From Rickettsiales bacterium (lineage in GTDB: Bacteria > Pseudomonadota > Alphaproteobacteria > Rickettsiales > CANDYO01): DNA of 18,165 bases. The DNA lies in contig CANDYO010000021.1 of NCBI GenBank assembly GCA_947424995.1, positions 1-18,165 of the forward strand. Reading direction: 5' to 3'. Both the position numbers and the translations under genes were made by a program. This document shows positions 6,829 to 13,456 of the stretch, in pieces. Each line of letters begins with the position of its first letter. Position 1 is the stretch's first letter. The notes beneath the pieces are model-generated. The model made no database searches. It had not been told where the DNA came from and worked only from the letters and a program-made list of their open reading frames with translations.

Positions 6829-8382
6829 CTAAACCAGGCTCTTGGGACGAACTGAGTGCATCCATTTTCCCATCATCAATCTAGTTAATGTAACTGCTGA
6901 AAACATTGAAGTTGCGATACCTAGAACTAAGGTAACAGCAAAACCTTTTATGGCTCCAGAGCCAAAAGCATATAAGAAGATGCCAACCAAAATAGTGGTT
7001 AAATTGGAATCGATAATGGTATTGAATGCTTGATTGAAACCGCGCTCAACAGAAGAGACGGCTGAAATTCCATTTTTGCTTTCTTCACGAATACGCTCAA
7101 AAATTAAAACGTTAGCATCTACAGACATACCCATAGTTAAAATAATTCCAGCAATACCAGGTAAGGTAAGAGTTGCTTGTAGCATAGATAATAAAGCAAC
7201 TAGAAAAACTAAGTTAAAGCATAAAGCAATATTAGCAAAAGCGCCAAATACTCCATAAATTGCTATCATAAATACTGCCACTGCTACCACACTAATTATC
7301 GAAGCCAGTTTTCCTTCGGCGATTGAAACAGCACCAAGGCTCGGTCCAACCGTACGTTCTTCGATTACTTTAAGCGGAGTAGGTAGCGCTCCAGCTCTTA
7401 AAAGCAAAGCCAAGTCGGTTGCTGATTGAGCGGTGTAATTACCTGTAATGTGACCAGATCCACCCATAATAGCAACTGAAATAGTTGGTGCGCAAATCAA
7501 TTTATTATCTAAAACTATAGCTAAACGTTTGCCGATACTATTCTTGGTTAGGTCAGCAAATAATTTAGCTCCTAAGCTATTAAAGGCGAAGCCTACTGCT
7601 GGTTTAGAATTTTCAAATATTACCATTGCATCGCTTAGCAAGTCACCATTGAGCATTACTTTTTTATAAACTGCAACTTTATGAGGCTTTTCTAATTTAT
7701 CACCTGTATCTGTTTCAAGTAACATAGTATCAAAGGGGATGTGATCATTTGCAGAGACATTTTCATTGACTAAATGGAATGACATTTTTGCGGTTTGACC
7801 CACTAGTATTTTAAGATGTTCTGGATCGCTTAGGCCTGGAACTTGAAGTAAGATCTTATCTTCGCCTTGCTTCTGAATAATAGGCTCTTTAGTACCATTT
7901 TCATCAACGCGACGACGAATGATTTCTTTAGATTGATCAACTAGCTTACTACGCATAGTTTTAAGATAATCTTCATTATAAAGGACGGTGAGTTTTTCGC
8001 CAGCGATTACAACGTCTAGATCTTTATTTTTTCTGATTAAAGAAGCTGCTTTTTCTATTTGAGTTTGATCACGTAAGGTAAGTGTTACTTCAGCTTGGTG
8101 AATAGTTAAGTGAGTGTAACCAATTTTTTCACTACGTAATTCCTTACGTAGGTTATCTTTAAGATTTTCAAGCTGCTCATCTAGATAAGCCGGGAAATCC
8201 ACTTCCATTAGAAGATGCACTCCCCCTCTTAAATCTAGACCAAGATTCATTTTTTTATCTGGGAACCAGTTTGGTAAATTGTCTATAGTTTTTGACGAAA
8301 GAAAATTAGGCGATGCTACTAACGTGCCTAATAAACAAACTAAAACTATTAAAATAATCTTCCAAGTGGGAAAATGAGTCAT
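6829..8382 (-). CDS. secD: Protein translocase subunit SecD
   Basis: A 517-aa inner-membrane component of the SecDF-YajC complex, which uses the proton gradient to help SecYEG complete translocation. An N-terminal transmembrane segment (about 8-26) is followed by LGLDLRGG (47-54, the family signature with D50). Next come the periplasmic P1 region containing RRRVDENG and LLQVPGL, and five C-terminal transmembrane helices. TMGMSVDANVLIFERIREE carries D422 within the conserved VDAN motif linked to proton movement. Length is within the SecD range and there is no fusion to SecF, which is not in this window. The ATG at 8382 lies 15 nt downstream of the yajC stop, the usual order for this operon. 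A palindromic element lies just past its 3' end. Confidence 0.97.
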   Translation of the reverse strand: MTHFPTWKIILIVLVCLLGTLVASPNFLSSKTIDNLPNWFPDKKMNLGLDLRGGVHLLMEVDFPAYLDEQLENLKDNLRKELRSEKIGYTHLTIHQAEVTLTLRDQTQIEKAASLIRKNKDLDVVIAGEKLTVLYNEDYLKTMRSKLVDQSKEIIRRRVDENGTKEPIIQKQGEDKILLQVPGLSDPEHLKILVGQTAKMSFHLVNENVSANDHIPFDTMLLETDTGDKLEKPHKVAVYKKVMLNGDLLSDAMVIFENSKPAVGFAFNSLGAKLFADLTKNSIGKRLAIVLDNKLICAPTISVAIMGGSGHITGNYTAQSATDLALLLRAGALPTPLKVIEERTVGPSLGAVSIAEGKLASIISVVAVAVFMIAIYGVFGAFANIALCFNLVFLVALLSMLQATLTLPGIAGIILTMGMSVDANVLIFERIREESKNGISAVSSVERGFNQAFNTIIDSNLTTILVGIFLYAFGSGAIKGFAVTLVLGIATSMFSAVTLTRLMMGKWMHSVRPKSLV

Positions 8383-8397
8383 AATTTAAATCTAGCC

Positions 8398-8853
8398 TTA
8401 TTTCTTAGTTTTTGTAGATTTAGGCTTTTCTGCGGGCTTAGATGCTTTAGCTGGCTTATCAGCTTTGTCATCTGATTTTTTATCTAGTTTTTTAACTTCA
8501 GGCTGTTTTTCAACGACTGCTTCATTAGACTTCTCATCTTTAGAAAGTGATTCACTAACTGAAGTTTTAAGTACTTTGATTCGCACATTGTCTGCGATTT
8601 CTAGATAAACAATATTGCCTTCAATTTTATGAATAACTCCATATAAACCACCGGCAGCAACTACTCTATCACCTTTTTTTAATTCAGCGACCATAGCTTC
8701 AGTTGCTCGTTGTTTCTTTACTTGTGGACGAATTAGGAAGAAATAGAATATTGCAAAAATTAGCACCATTGGTAACAATGACATTAAACTTGATCCAGTT
8801 CCAACAGCACTGCTGGCTGCTTCACTTGCGTTAGCGATTGAAATTAGTGACAT
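8398..8853 (-). CDS. yajC: Sec translocon accessory protein YajC
   Basis: A 151-aa single-span membrane protein that associates with SecD-SecF. The transmembrane helix is at about 24-42 and ends in the characteristic IRPQVKKQ (41-48). It is followed by the small cytosolic domain with ELKKGDRVVAAGGLYGVI (57-74). From about 105 onward the protein is a low-complexity Lys/Ala/Pro/Asp tail that the usual 85-110 aa YajC lacks. Such tails occur in some alphaproteobacterial homologues. The start is fixed by a strong Shine-Dalgarno GGAGGTG four nt before the ATG. It is the first gene of a yajC-secD operon read away from nagZ. Confidence 0.95.
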   Translation of the reverse strand: MSLISIANASEAASSAVGTGSSLMSLLPMVLIFAIFYFFLIRPQVKKQRATEAMVAELKKGDRVVAAGGLYGVIHKIEGNIVYLEIADNVRIKVLKTSVSESLSKDEKSNEAVVEKQPEVKKLDKKSDDKADKPAKASKPAEKPKSTKTKK

Positions 8854-8855
8854 AG

Positions 8856-8862
8856 CACCTCC
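8856..8862 (-). promoter_or_regulatory. Strong ribosome binding site of yajC
   Basis: GGAGGTG on the minus strand, close to the anti-Shine-Dalgarno complement, ends 2 nt before the ATG at 8853-8851. The GGAGG core has about 4 nt spacing, slightly tight. It is one of the few near-perfect sites in the window and confirms the yajC start. Confidence 0.75.
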
Positions 8863-8881
8863 ATAATATTAATTCCATTAC

Positions 8882-8910
8882 AATATAAACAAGCTCTATA
8901 AAGAAAGCAA
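8882..8910 (-). promoter_or_regulatory. Candidate yajC-secD promoter
   Basis: On the minus strand TTGCTT (8910-8905) and TATATT (8887-8882) are 17 nt apart, which puts the start of transcription near 8875, about 22 nt before the yajC ATG. The -35 match is only partial, and AT richness makes such boxes common by chance. Confidence 0.35.
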
Positions 8911-8928
8911 ATGATTTATAATAAAAAG

Positions 8929-8953
8929 TTAGCTGGTACTTACATTCAGCTAA
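8929..8953. repeat. 7-bp inverted repeat between yajC and nagZ
   Basis: TTAGCTG (8929-8935) and CAGCTAA (8947-8953) form a perfect inverted repeat with an 11-nt centre, midway between the divergent yajC and nagZ genes. It could be an operator for either side. No T tract follows, so a terminator is unlikely, and chance occurrence is possible. Confidence 0.3.
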
Positions 8954-9019
8954 GGCTTGTGTTTTTTAGGTTTCTATGCTACTTAGATAATAAATAATTT
9001 GAAATAATAGGTAATTATA

Positions 9020-10120
9020 ATGACTTTTGAAATTGATGCAGATTGCACAACTAATATAGGCACATGTAGCTTAGATGATAACTTTATTTCTTTGGACAAA
9101 AAAATTGGTTCAATGGTTATTATGGGCTTTGAAGGTAAGGACCCAGCCGGTCCTGATGTGCAAAAAGTTACTTCTTATTTAGAGCAAGATTTACTCGGTG
9201 GAGTAATAATTTTTAGACATAACATAGATTCGCCAACTCAACTTCAATCACTTACACAAAATTTCATTACCGCTAAAAAAGATGGATTTGTATCTGTAGA
9301 TCAAGAGGGTGGTAAAGTGATGAGACTAATTCCTGCCAAGGGTTTTCAAGGTTTTCCATCTCCAGCTATGGTGGCTCAAGGATCTCCAGAAGATGCCTTT
9401 AAAGTTTATGATGCTCTATCTCTAGAGCTAGCTGATAATGGAATTAATCTTAATTTTGCTCCAGTAGTGGATGTCAATAACGCTACTAATCCTTGTCCAG
9501 TTATTGGCGCTTTAGATAGAAGTTTTTCTGACGATGTGGATAAAGTAGTTGAATATGCTAGCATTTGTATTGATGCTCATCATAAAAACCAGATATTTAC
9601 CGCCATCAAACATTTTCCTGGGCATGGATTTGCGAGTGGTGATAGTCATTTAGGTTTAGTAGATGTCACTGAAACCGCAAGAGATGAAGAGCTATTGCCT
9701 TTTTATCAGCTTATAAAGCAACAAAAAGTTGATATGGTTATGACTGCTCATTTAATGAATAGAAATTTAGATCCAGAGCACCCAGCTACATTATCACCGA
9801 GAATCTTAAAAACATTGCTTCGGGATAAAGGTTATAATGGAGTTGTAGTGAGTGATGATTTACACATGGGAGCGATAGCAAGCCATTATAGTTTTAATGA
9901 ATCGGTAATTCTAGCGATTAATGCTGGCTGCAATATTCTAGTTTTTTCTAATAATCCTTTAGCATGTAAAAATATTGAAAATTTTGTGCCGAATTATGAT
10001 ATTCCAATCAAAATTATAGCAGTTGTTAAAGATGCTATTGCGGCTGGACGTATAGATGTAGCGACTATCGATGATTCATATGCTAAAATAAAAGCTTTGA
10101 AGGGGAAGGTTTTAGGATAA
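9020..10120 (+). CDS. nagZ: Beta-N-acetylglucosaminidase, glycoside hydrolase family 3 (NagZ-like)
   Basis: A 366-aa cytosolic glycosidase that removes N-acetylglucosamine from GlcNAc-anhydro-muropeptides during peptidoglycan recycling. The family signature KHFPGHG (197-203) followed by GDSH (207-210) carries the general acid/base dyad of NagZ enzymes. SDDLHMGAI at 278-286 contains the predicted nucleophile D279. DQEGGKVMRL (94-103) and NLNFAPVVDV (143-152) are the other conserved barrel strands. There is no signal peptide. The protein is slightly longer at the N terminus than typical NagZ, starting with about 20 acidic and Cys-containing residues. The ATG at 9020 has only a weak site, and no downstream in-frame start better fits the domain. 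It lies divergent from yajC and is followed 35 nt later by a small SRPBCC gene. Confidence 0.92.
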   Translation: MTFEIDADCTTNIGTCSLDDNFISLDKKIGSMVIMGFEGKDPAGPDVQKVTSYLEQDLLGGVIIFRHNIDSPTQLQSLTQNFITAKKDGFVSVDQEGGKVMRLIPAKGFQGFPSPAMVAQGSPEDAFKVYDALSLELADNGINLNFAPVVDVNNATNPCPVIGALDRSFSDDVDKVVEYASICIDAHHKNQIFTAIKHFPGHGFASGDSHLGLVDVTETARDEELLPFYQLIKQQKVDMVMTAHLMNRNLDPEHPATLSPRILKTLLRDKGYNGVVVSDDLHMGAIASHYSFNESVILAINAGCNILVFSNNPLACKNIENFVPNYDIPIKIIAVVKDAIAAGRIDVATIDDSYAKIKALKGKVLG

Positions 10121-10155
10121 GAGAATTTAAAAATGATTCATTTAAAGGAGTGATT

Positions 10156-10578
10156 ATGTGTAAAAAATCTTTTAGCAATCTGTATACTGGTATCAAAAAA
10201 GAAGCTATCTGGGAGTTGTGGGTTAAGGCTAATAATTGGTTAAAATGGCATACTGGTTTAATTTCATGTAAGATGGAAGATGGATTTAAAGTCGGCAAAA
10301 ATATAATCTTAGACCAAGAAGGTGTAGGTGTAGTTAAATTATTAATTGCAGAGATTGAGTCGGGAAAAAAATTCGTTACTCAAACAAGTTTTTTTGGAGC
10401 TGAAATATTTTATACTCGAAGTGTCGAAGAAAAGCCTGTGGGACTTCAAATTACTTATTCGCTAGAGATTACTGGCCCACTTAAATGGTGGTGGCACTTA
10501 ATGCTTAAAAATAAGCTATATAATTGTATGGCTCATGATGTTAATAAGCTTGCTGAAGAGGCTAAAATTTTAGGATAG
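10156..10578 (+). CDS. Small SRPBCC/START-like (polyketide cyclase-type) protein
   Basis: A 140-aa soluble protein. The pattern of an N-terminal helix ending IWELWVKANNWLKW (residues 17-30), a run of beta-strand segments with G-x-x-V-x-L and S-L-E-I-T-G near the end, and a long C-terminal helix (about 114-140) fits the helix-grip SRPBCC fold. This fold binds hydrophobic ligands. No catalytic residues can be assigned and the ligand is unknown. The frame could start at a GTG (10150), but that codon overlaps the AGGAG Shine-Dalgarno (10146-10150), which lies 5 nt before the ATG at 10156. The ATG is therefore taken as the start. It follows nagZ closely on the same strand and may share its transcript. 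The assignment is by fold pattern only. Confidence 0.7.
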   Translation: MCKKSFSNLYTGIKKEAIWELWVKANNWLKWHTGLISCKMEDGFKVGKNIILDQEGVGVVKLLIAEIESGKKFVTQTSFFGAEIFYTRSVEEKPVGLQITYSLEITGPLKWWWHLMLKNKLYNCMAHDVNKLAEEAKILG

Positions 10579-10615
10579 TAGTCAATATGTTGTTGGTTGC
10601 GCTCTGCGCGAGGTA

Positions 10616-10743
10616 GTCATCCTTACCATCAGCTTTAGCTGATGGCGAGGATCCAGTCGAAATATCTTAAAAATAGTAAATAACTGAATAGAGTAAAAGA
10701 ATTTAACTGGACCTTCGGCTGCACTTCGTTTGCCAGAGGTGAC
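10616..10743. repeat. Palindromic intergenic element R2a
   Basis: The ends GTCATCCTT (10616-10624) and GAGGTGAC (10736-10743) are imperfect inverted repeats. The left arm is a perfect 9-bp hairpin, CCATCAGCTTTAGCTGATGG (10626-10645), followed by GAGGATCCAGT. The right arm begins AACTGGACCTTCGGC and contains a second GC-rich dyad. The left arm sequence reappears, reverse-complemented, as the right arm of the element at 12955-13077, so both belong to one modular family. With element R2b it fills the 296-nt space between the convergent SRPBCC and pyrB genes. No gene was seen there. Confidence 0.7.
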
Positions 10744-10833
10744 GGCCGTGGTTGGTTTAAGAGTTTTCGCTTAAACTAAAGTTGCCTTCATTATCTCCCG
10801 CCGAAGCCTTTTAGGCTTTGCGGTGTGACGGCC
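10744..10833. repeat. Second palindromic element R2b next to R2a
   Basis: GGCCGT (10744-10749) and ACGGCC (10828-10833) form perfect 6-bp inverted ends. Two internal hairpins lie between them: GTTTAAG/CTTAAAC (10755-10761 with 10770-10776) and an imperfect GC-rich stem around CGAAGCCTTTTAGGCTT (10798-10823). GTGACGGCC occurs at both its left boundary (10739-10747) and its right end (10825-10833), as if a partial element had been inserted or duplicated beside R2a. It is close to the 3' end of pyrB and could end transcription there. Confidence 0.5.
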
Positions 10834-10874
10834 TCGATGCACCATAATTAATAGCACGAGACTCTGGACATCTT

Positions 10875-11780
10875 TCAATTCTCCGAAAACAAAGCCAGAA
10901 CTGCTTGCCTAATCGCTACTCCATTAGTTACTTGCTCTAGGATAATGTTATTTTTATGATCATCGATTAGAGCAGAATGTATTTCAACATTACGGTTAAC
11001 AGGGCCTGGATGCATAACTAAAGCTCCCGGCTTAGCAGTTTTTAGTCTCTCATGATTTAAGCCATAAAATCTTGAGTATTCAGCAGCAGAAGGAATCATT
11101 GCTTTACGCATTCTCTCCAGTTGGATGCGCAACATTATTATGACATCTGCGTCTTTGATGGCATCATCTAGATTATAATATAACGGCCAATCACATTTTG
11201 AAGGAAGTAAGGTTTTCGGACCAACCAAACGAATATTAGCGCCAAACATTTTGAGTAAAGCAACATTTGAGCGCGCTACTCTACTATGCAAAATATCGCC
11301 GCAAATTATAACATTACGATTTTTAAGCTCTGGAAGATGTTGCTTCATACTAAAAACATCTAACAATCCTTGAGTTGGGTGTTCATTGGTCCCATCTCCG
11401 GCATTGATAATATGAGCATCGGTACATTTAGCGGCAAGCGGCATGATTCCACTTTCTTTGTGACGAATAATTATAAAATCAGGCTTCATTGCATTTAAGT
11501 TAGCTATGGTATCAAAAATTGTTTCGCCTTTATTAAGAGAAGATTCGGCAACGTTAATGTTAACTACGGTAGCACCAAGATTTTTAGCGGCGATTTCGAA
11601 CGAAGTTAAAGTTCTGGTAGAATGCTCAAAAAATAAGTTAATCACCAATTTTCCTTTAAGAATTTGTTCAAATAGCTTTTTATCTAGCAAGTTGGGTAAA
11701 AATTCTTTAGCTTTTTTAAATATAGAATTGACATCATCTATACTTAAATCTTTTATTTCAATTAAATTTGACTTAACCAT
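10875..11780 (-). CDS. pyrB: Aspartate carbamoyltransferase catalytic subunit
   Basis: A 301-aa cytosolic enzyme that joins carbamoyl phosphate and aspartate to N-carbamoyl-aspartate, the second step of de novo pyrimidine synthesis. STRT (54-57) binds carbamoyl phosphate. The loop after it holds the conserved Ser/Lys (SSLNKGET, 80-87). RH at 106-107 and HPTQ (134-137) complete the active site, and the C-terminal domain contains VMHPGPVNR for aspartate binding. The length is normal for a class without regulatory subunit fusion. The start at 11780 overlaps the end of the DUF1467 gene by 19 nt, so the two are translationally linked. No other pyr gene is in the window. Its presence excludes bacteria that scavenge all pyrimidines, such as typical Rickettsia. 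Confidence 0.96.
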   Translation of the reverse strand: MVKSNLIEIKDLSIDDVNSIFKKAKEFLPNLLDKKLFEQILKGKLVINLFFEHSTRTLTSFEIAAKNLGATVVNINVAESSLNKGETIFDTIANLNAMKPDFIIIRHKESGIMPLAAKCTDAHIINAGDGTNEHPTQGLLDVFSMKQHLPELKNRNVIICGDILHSRVARSNVALLKMFGANIRLVGPKTLLPSKCDWPLYYNLDDAIKDADVIIMLRIQLERMRKAMIPSAAEYSRFYGLNHERLKTAKPGALVMHPGPVNRNVEIHSALIDDHKNNIILEQVTNGVAIRQAVLALFSEN

Positions 11781-12022
11781 TCGATGTATCCGTCCACAAA
11801 TTTTGTTAAATATCCATGCTCTATTGAGTAAACAATAGCTATAGTTAGTATAATTGCTATTACGCTAGTTACAATGAACTTTACTCCTAAGCGCGGAGTT
11901 GTTGGAGCGCTGTCTGCATGTCCAGCTTTAGGCTTAATAGTGATTTTATTACCAAACGGTAAGACCATATAAAAAACAATCCACCATACACAAGTTAAAG
12001 TTACAATATAAGAGAAGATCAT
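11762..12022 (-). CDS. DUF1467 family small membrane protein
   Basis: An 86-aa protein with two predicted transmembrane helices (about 3-22 and 48-67) joined by a cytosolic or periplasmic loop. WWIVFYMVLPFG (13-24) followed by a polar loop ending SAPTTPRLGVKF (38-49) is the typical layout of the alphaproteobacterial DUF1467 family. Its function is unknown. An AAGG Shine-Dalgarno precedes the ATG at 12022 by about 6 nt. It is the first gene of a two-gene unit with pyrB, which it overlaps by 19 nt; I know of no functional link between them. A promoter on the minus strand overlaps the promoter of bdhA. Confidence 0.85.
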   Translation of the reverse strand: MIFSYIVTLTCVWWIVFYMVLPFGNKITIKPKAGHADSAPTTPRLGVKFIVTSVIAIILTIAIVYSIEHGYLTKFVDGYIEWLSQI

Positions 12023-12030
12023 TTTTTACC

Positions 12031-12060
12031 TTGTAAGCGAACTATTTCCCATACTATAAT
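12031..12060 (+). promoter_or_regulatory. bdhA promoter
   Basis: TTGTAA (12031-12036) and TATAAT (12055-12060) are separated by 18 nt, with transcription expected from near 12067. This gives a leader of about 47 nt to the bdhA ATG. The -10 box overlaps the -10 of the opposite promoter by 4 bp. Confidence 0.55.
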
Positions 12061-12081
12061 ATAAAAGAACGATTCCCTCAA
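12053..12081 (-). promoter_or_regulatory. DUF1467-pyrB promoter, overlapping the bdhA promoter
   Basis: On the minus strand TTGAGG (12081-12076) and TATAGT (12058-12053) are 17 nt apart, predicting a start near 12046 and a leader of about 24 nt. The two divergent -10 boxes share positions 12055-12058, so the two promoters probably cannot both be occupied by polymerase at once. Confidence 0.5.
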
Positions 12082-12113
12082 ATACTTTCATAAGCTAATA
12101 CAAGGAGTGCATT

Positions 12114-12893
12114 ATGTTAGAAAATAAAACTGCGATTATTACTGGTTCTACAAGTGGTATTGGTTATGGTATTGCAACAGTGCTAGCCAAAGCTGGATGT
12201 AATATAATGTTAAATGGCTTTACTGATGATGCTACATTAGCAAAAATCAAACAAGAACTTGGACTATTTGGTAATAAAATCAGCTATTCTGCTGCTGATA
12301 TGTCTGATCCTAAGCAAATTGAAGGTATGATTCTTCAAGCTGAACAAGAGTTTAGTTCGGTTGATATTTTAGTAAATAACGCTGGTATTCAAAAAGTAGC
12401 TGCTATAGAAGATTTTCCAGATAGTGATTGGGATAAAATTATCGCGATTAATTTAAGTTCTAGCTTTCATGCTATTAAGCATGCTTTACCTATAATGCGT
12501 AAAAAAAATTGGGGAAGGATTATTAATATCGCTTCAGCTCATGGCCTGGTTGCTTCTCCGCATAAAGTTGCTTATGTTGCTGCTAAACATGGTCTTGTTG
12601 GCTTAACTAAGGTAGTTGGGCTTGAAACAGCAAAAGAAAACATCACTTGTAATGCTATCTGCCCTGGTTGGGTGCTCACTCCTTTAGTAGAAAAGCAAAT
12701 TGCTGATAATGCTAAAGCGCAAGGCATAACTAATGCTCAAGCTGAGTTTAATTTGCTTTCTGAAAAGCAACCTTCTCAGCAATTTGTATTACCTAGCCAA
12801 ATAGGTGAGTTAATATTATTTTTATGCTCAGATGCTGCAGCGCAAATAAAAGGAACGGCTATATCAATTGATGGCGGTTGGGTTGCTGAATAA
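12114..12893 (+). CDS. bdhA: D-3-hydroxybutyrate dehydrogenase (SDR family)
   Basis: A 259-aa cytosolic NAD-dependent dehydrogenase interconverting D-3-hydroxybutyrate and acetoacetate. TGSTSGIG (10-17) binds the dinucleotide, NNAG is at 88-91, and the catalytic residues are S141, Y154 and K158 in the classical SDR spacing. The stretch GRIINIASAHGLVASPHKVA (134-153), then ICPGWVLTPLVEKQI and a final DGGWVAE, are specific to the bacterial 3-hydroxybutyrate dehydrogenase group. The nearest rival is another SDR. AGGAG lies 6 nt before the ATG. The gene stands alone, with its own promoter and a palindromic element after it. No polyhydroxybutyrate synthase or CoA transferase is in the window, so whether it serves storage polymer turnover or uptake of host ketone bodies cannot be decided. 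Confidence 0.93.
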   Translation: MLENKTAIITGSTSGIGYGIATVLAKAGCNIMLNGFTDDATLAKIKQELGLFGNKISYSAADMSDPKQIEGMILQAEQEFSSVDILVNNAGIQKVAAIEDFPDSDWDKIIAINLSSSFHAIKHALPIMRKKNWGRIINIASAHGLVASPHKVAYVAAKHGLVGLTKVVGLETAKENITCNAICPGWVLTPLVEKQIADNAKAQGITNAQAEFNLLSEKQPSQQFVLPSQIGELILFLCSDAAAQIKGTAISIDGGWVAE

Positions 12894-12954
12894 ATTTTAT
12901 AAGACCATTGCACGAGATGTTATTTATAATACATAGCTATAAAAGCAATACGAT

Positions 12955-13077
12955 GTCGTCACCCTCGGCCGAAGGCCGAGGGTCTTAAGTCTCTTATTTA
13001 TCTAAAGTCTTTAAGGTTTTTAAAAGATTTCAACTGGATCTTCGCCATCAGCTAAAGCTGCTGACAAAGATGACGAC
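12955..13077. repeat. Palindromic intergenic element R3
   Basis: The ends GTCGTCACC (12955-12963) and GATGACGAC (13069-13077) are inverted repeats matching at 8 of 9 positions. The left arm is a perfect 9-bp GC-rich hairpin, CCCTCGGCC-GAA-GGCCGAGGG (12962-12982). The right arm starts AACTGGATCTTCG and contains CCATCAGCTAAAGCTG, the same arm as in R2a but inverted. It lies 61 nt after bdhA and 44 nt before the YggU-family gene, both on the plus strand. The left hairpin is followed by TCTTAAG rather than a T tract, so termination is possible but not typical. Confidence 0.8.
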
Positions 13078-13090
13078 CTCGCATTTTTAA

Positions 13091-13096
13091 TATAAT
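13091..13096 (+). promoter_or_regulatory. Candidate -10 box upstream of the YggU-family gene
   Basis: TATAAT occurs 25 nt before the ATG at 13122 and 13 nt after the end of the R3 element. No good -35 hexamer is seen at the right distance, since that position falls inside the repeat. Confidence 0.25.
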
Positions 13097-13121
13097 CTAA
13101 GCTCACACAACGGTCTCTTTT

Positions 13122-13433
13122 ATGTTATTTATACAAGACTTACCAATAAAAATTTGTGATAACAAAATTTTGCTAAATGTGAAAGTAACGCCAAAAGCAT
13201 CTAGTAACAAAGTTGGTAAGATCTTCAATAATTGTTTAAAAATTTACGTTACAGCTGCACCTGAGGCTGGACAAGCTAATAAAGTTGTAATAGAGTTACT
13301 AGCAGATTTATTAAAAATCAGTAAGAATAGTATTTTTATTACTCAAGGGGTAACCTCGCACAATAAAATTATTAGTCTTACTGGAGATAATGAAATTTTG
13401 ATAAAGCGTCTGCAGATTATTATTTCAAATTAA
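13122..13433 (+). CDS. YggU/DUF167 family protein (UPF0235)
   Basis: A 103-aa soluble protein. LNVKVTPKASSNKVG (18-32), LKIYVTAAPEAGQANKVVIE (39-58) and the segment around ITQGVTSHNKIISL follow the conserved pattern of the UPF0235 family (VKVxPxAxxxxV, VxAPPxxGxAN, GxxSRxK). In bacteria these proteins often lie near cell-division or YggT genes, and no biochemical role is established. Here it lies between the R3 element and a D,D-carboxypeptidase gene. The start is the only ATG before the conserved region, and its Shine-Dalgarno is poor. Confidence 0.88.
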   Translation: MLFIQDLPIKICDNKILLNVKVTPKASSNKVGKIFNNCLKIYVTAAPEAGQANKVVIELLADLLKISKNSIFITQGVTSHNKIISLTGDNEILIKRLQIIISN

Positions 13434-13440
13434 ATGTTAT

Positions 13441-13452
13441 TTACATATGTAA
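13441..13452. promoter_or_regulatory. 12-bp perfect palindrome just before the carboxypeptidase start
   Basis: TTACATATGTAA is self-complementary and ends 4 nt before the ATG at 13457, in the place where a Shine-Dalgarno would be expected. It may be an operator or a weak translational hairpin, or simply chance in AT-rich DNA. Confidence 0.25.
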
Positions 13453-13456
13453 TTAA

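Noticed and set aside
6842..7258. Two plus-strand frames (6842-7033 and 7034-7258) opposite secD
   Set aside because: Antisense to the conserved C-terminal membrane region of SecD; no start signals or recognisable product.
10083..10298. Minus-strand 71-codon frame across the nagZ/SRPBCC junction
   Set aside because: Antisense to two real genes and to a clear Shine-Dalgarno; no family resemblance.
11506..11838. Plus-strand 110-codon frame opposite pyrB
   Set aside because: Shadow of pyrB and DUF1467, which carry clear family motifs.
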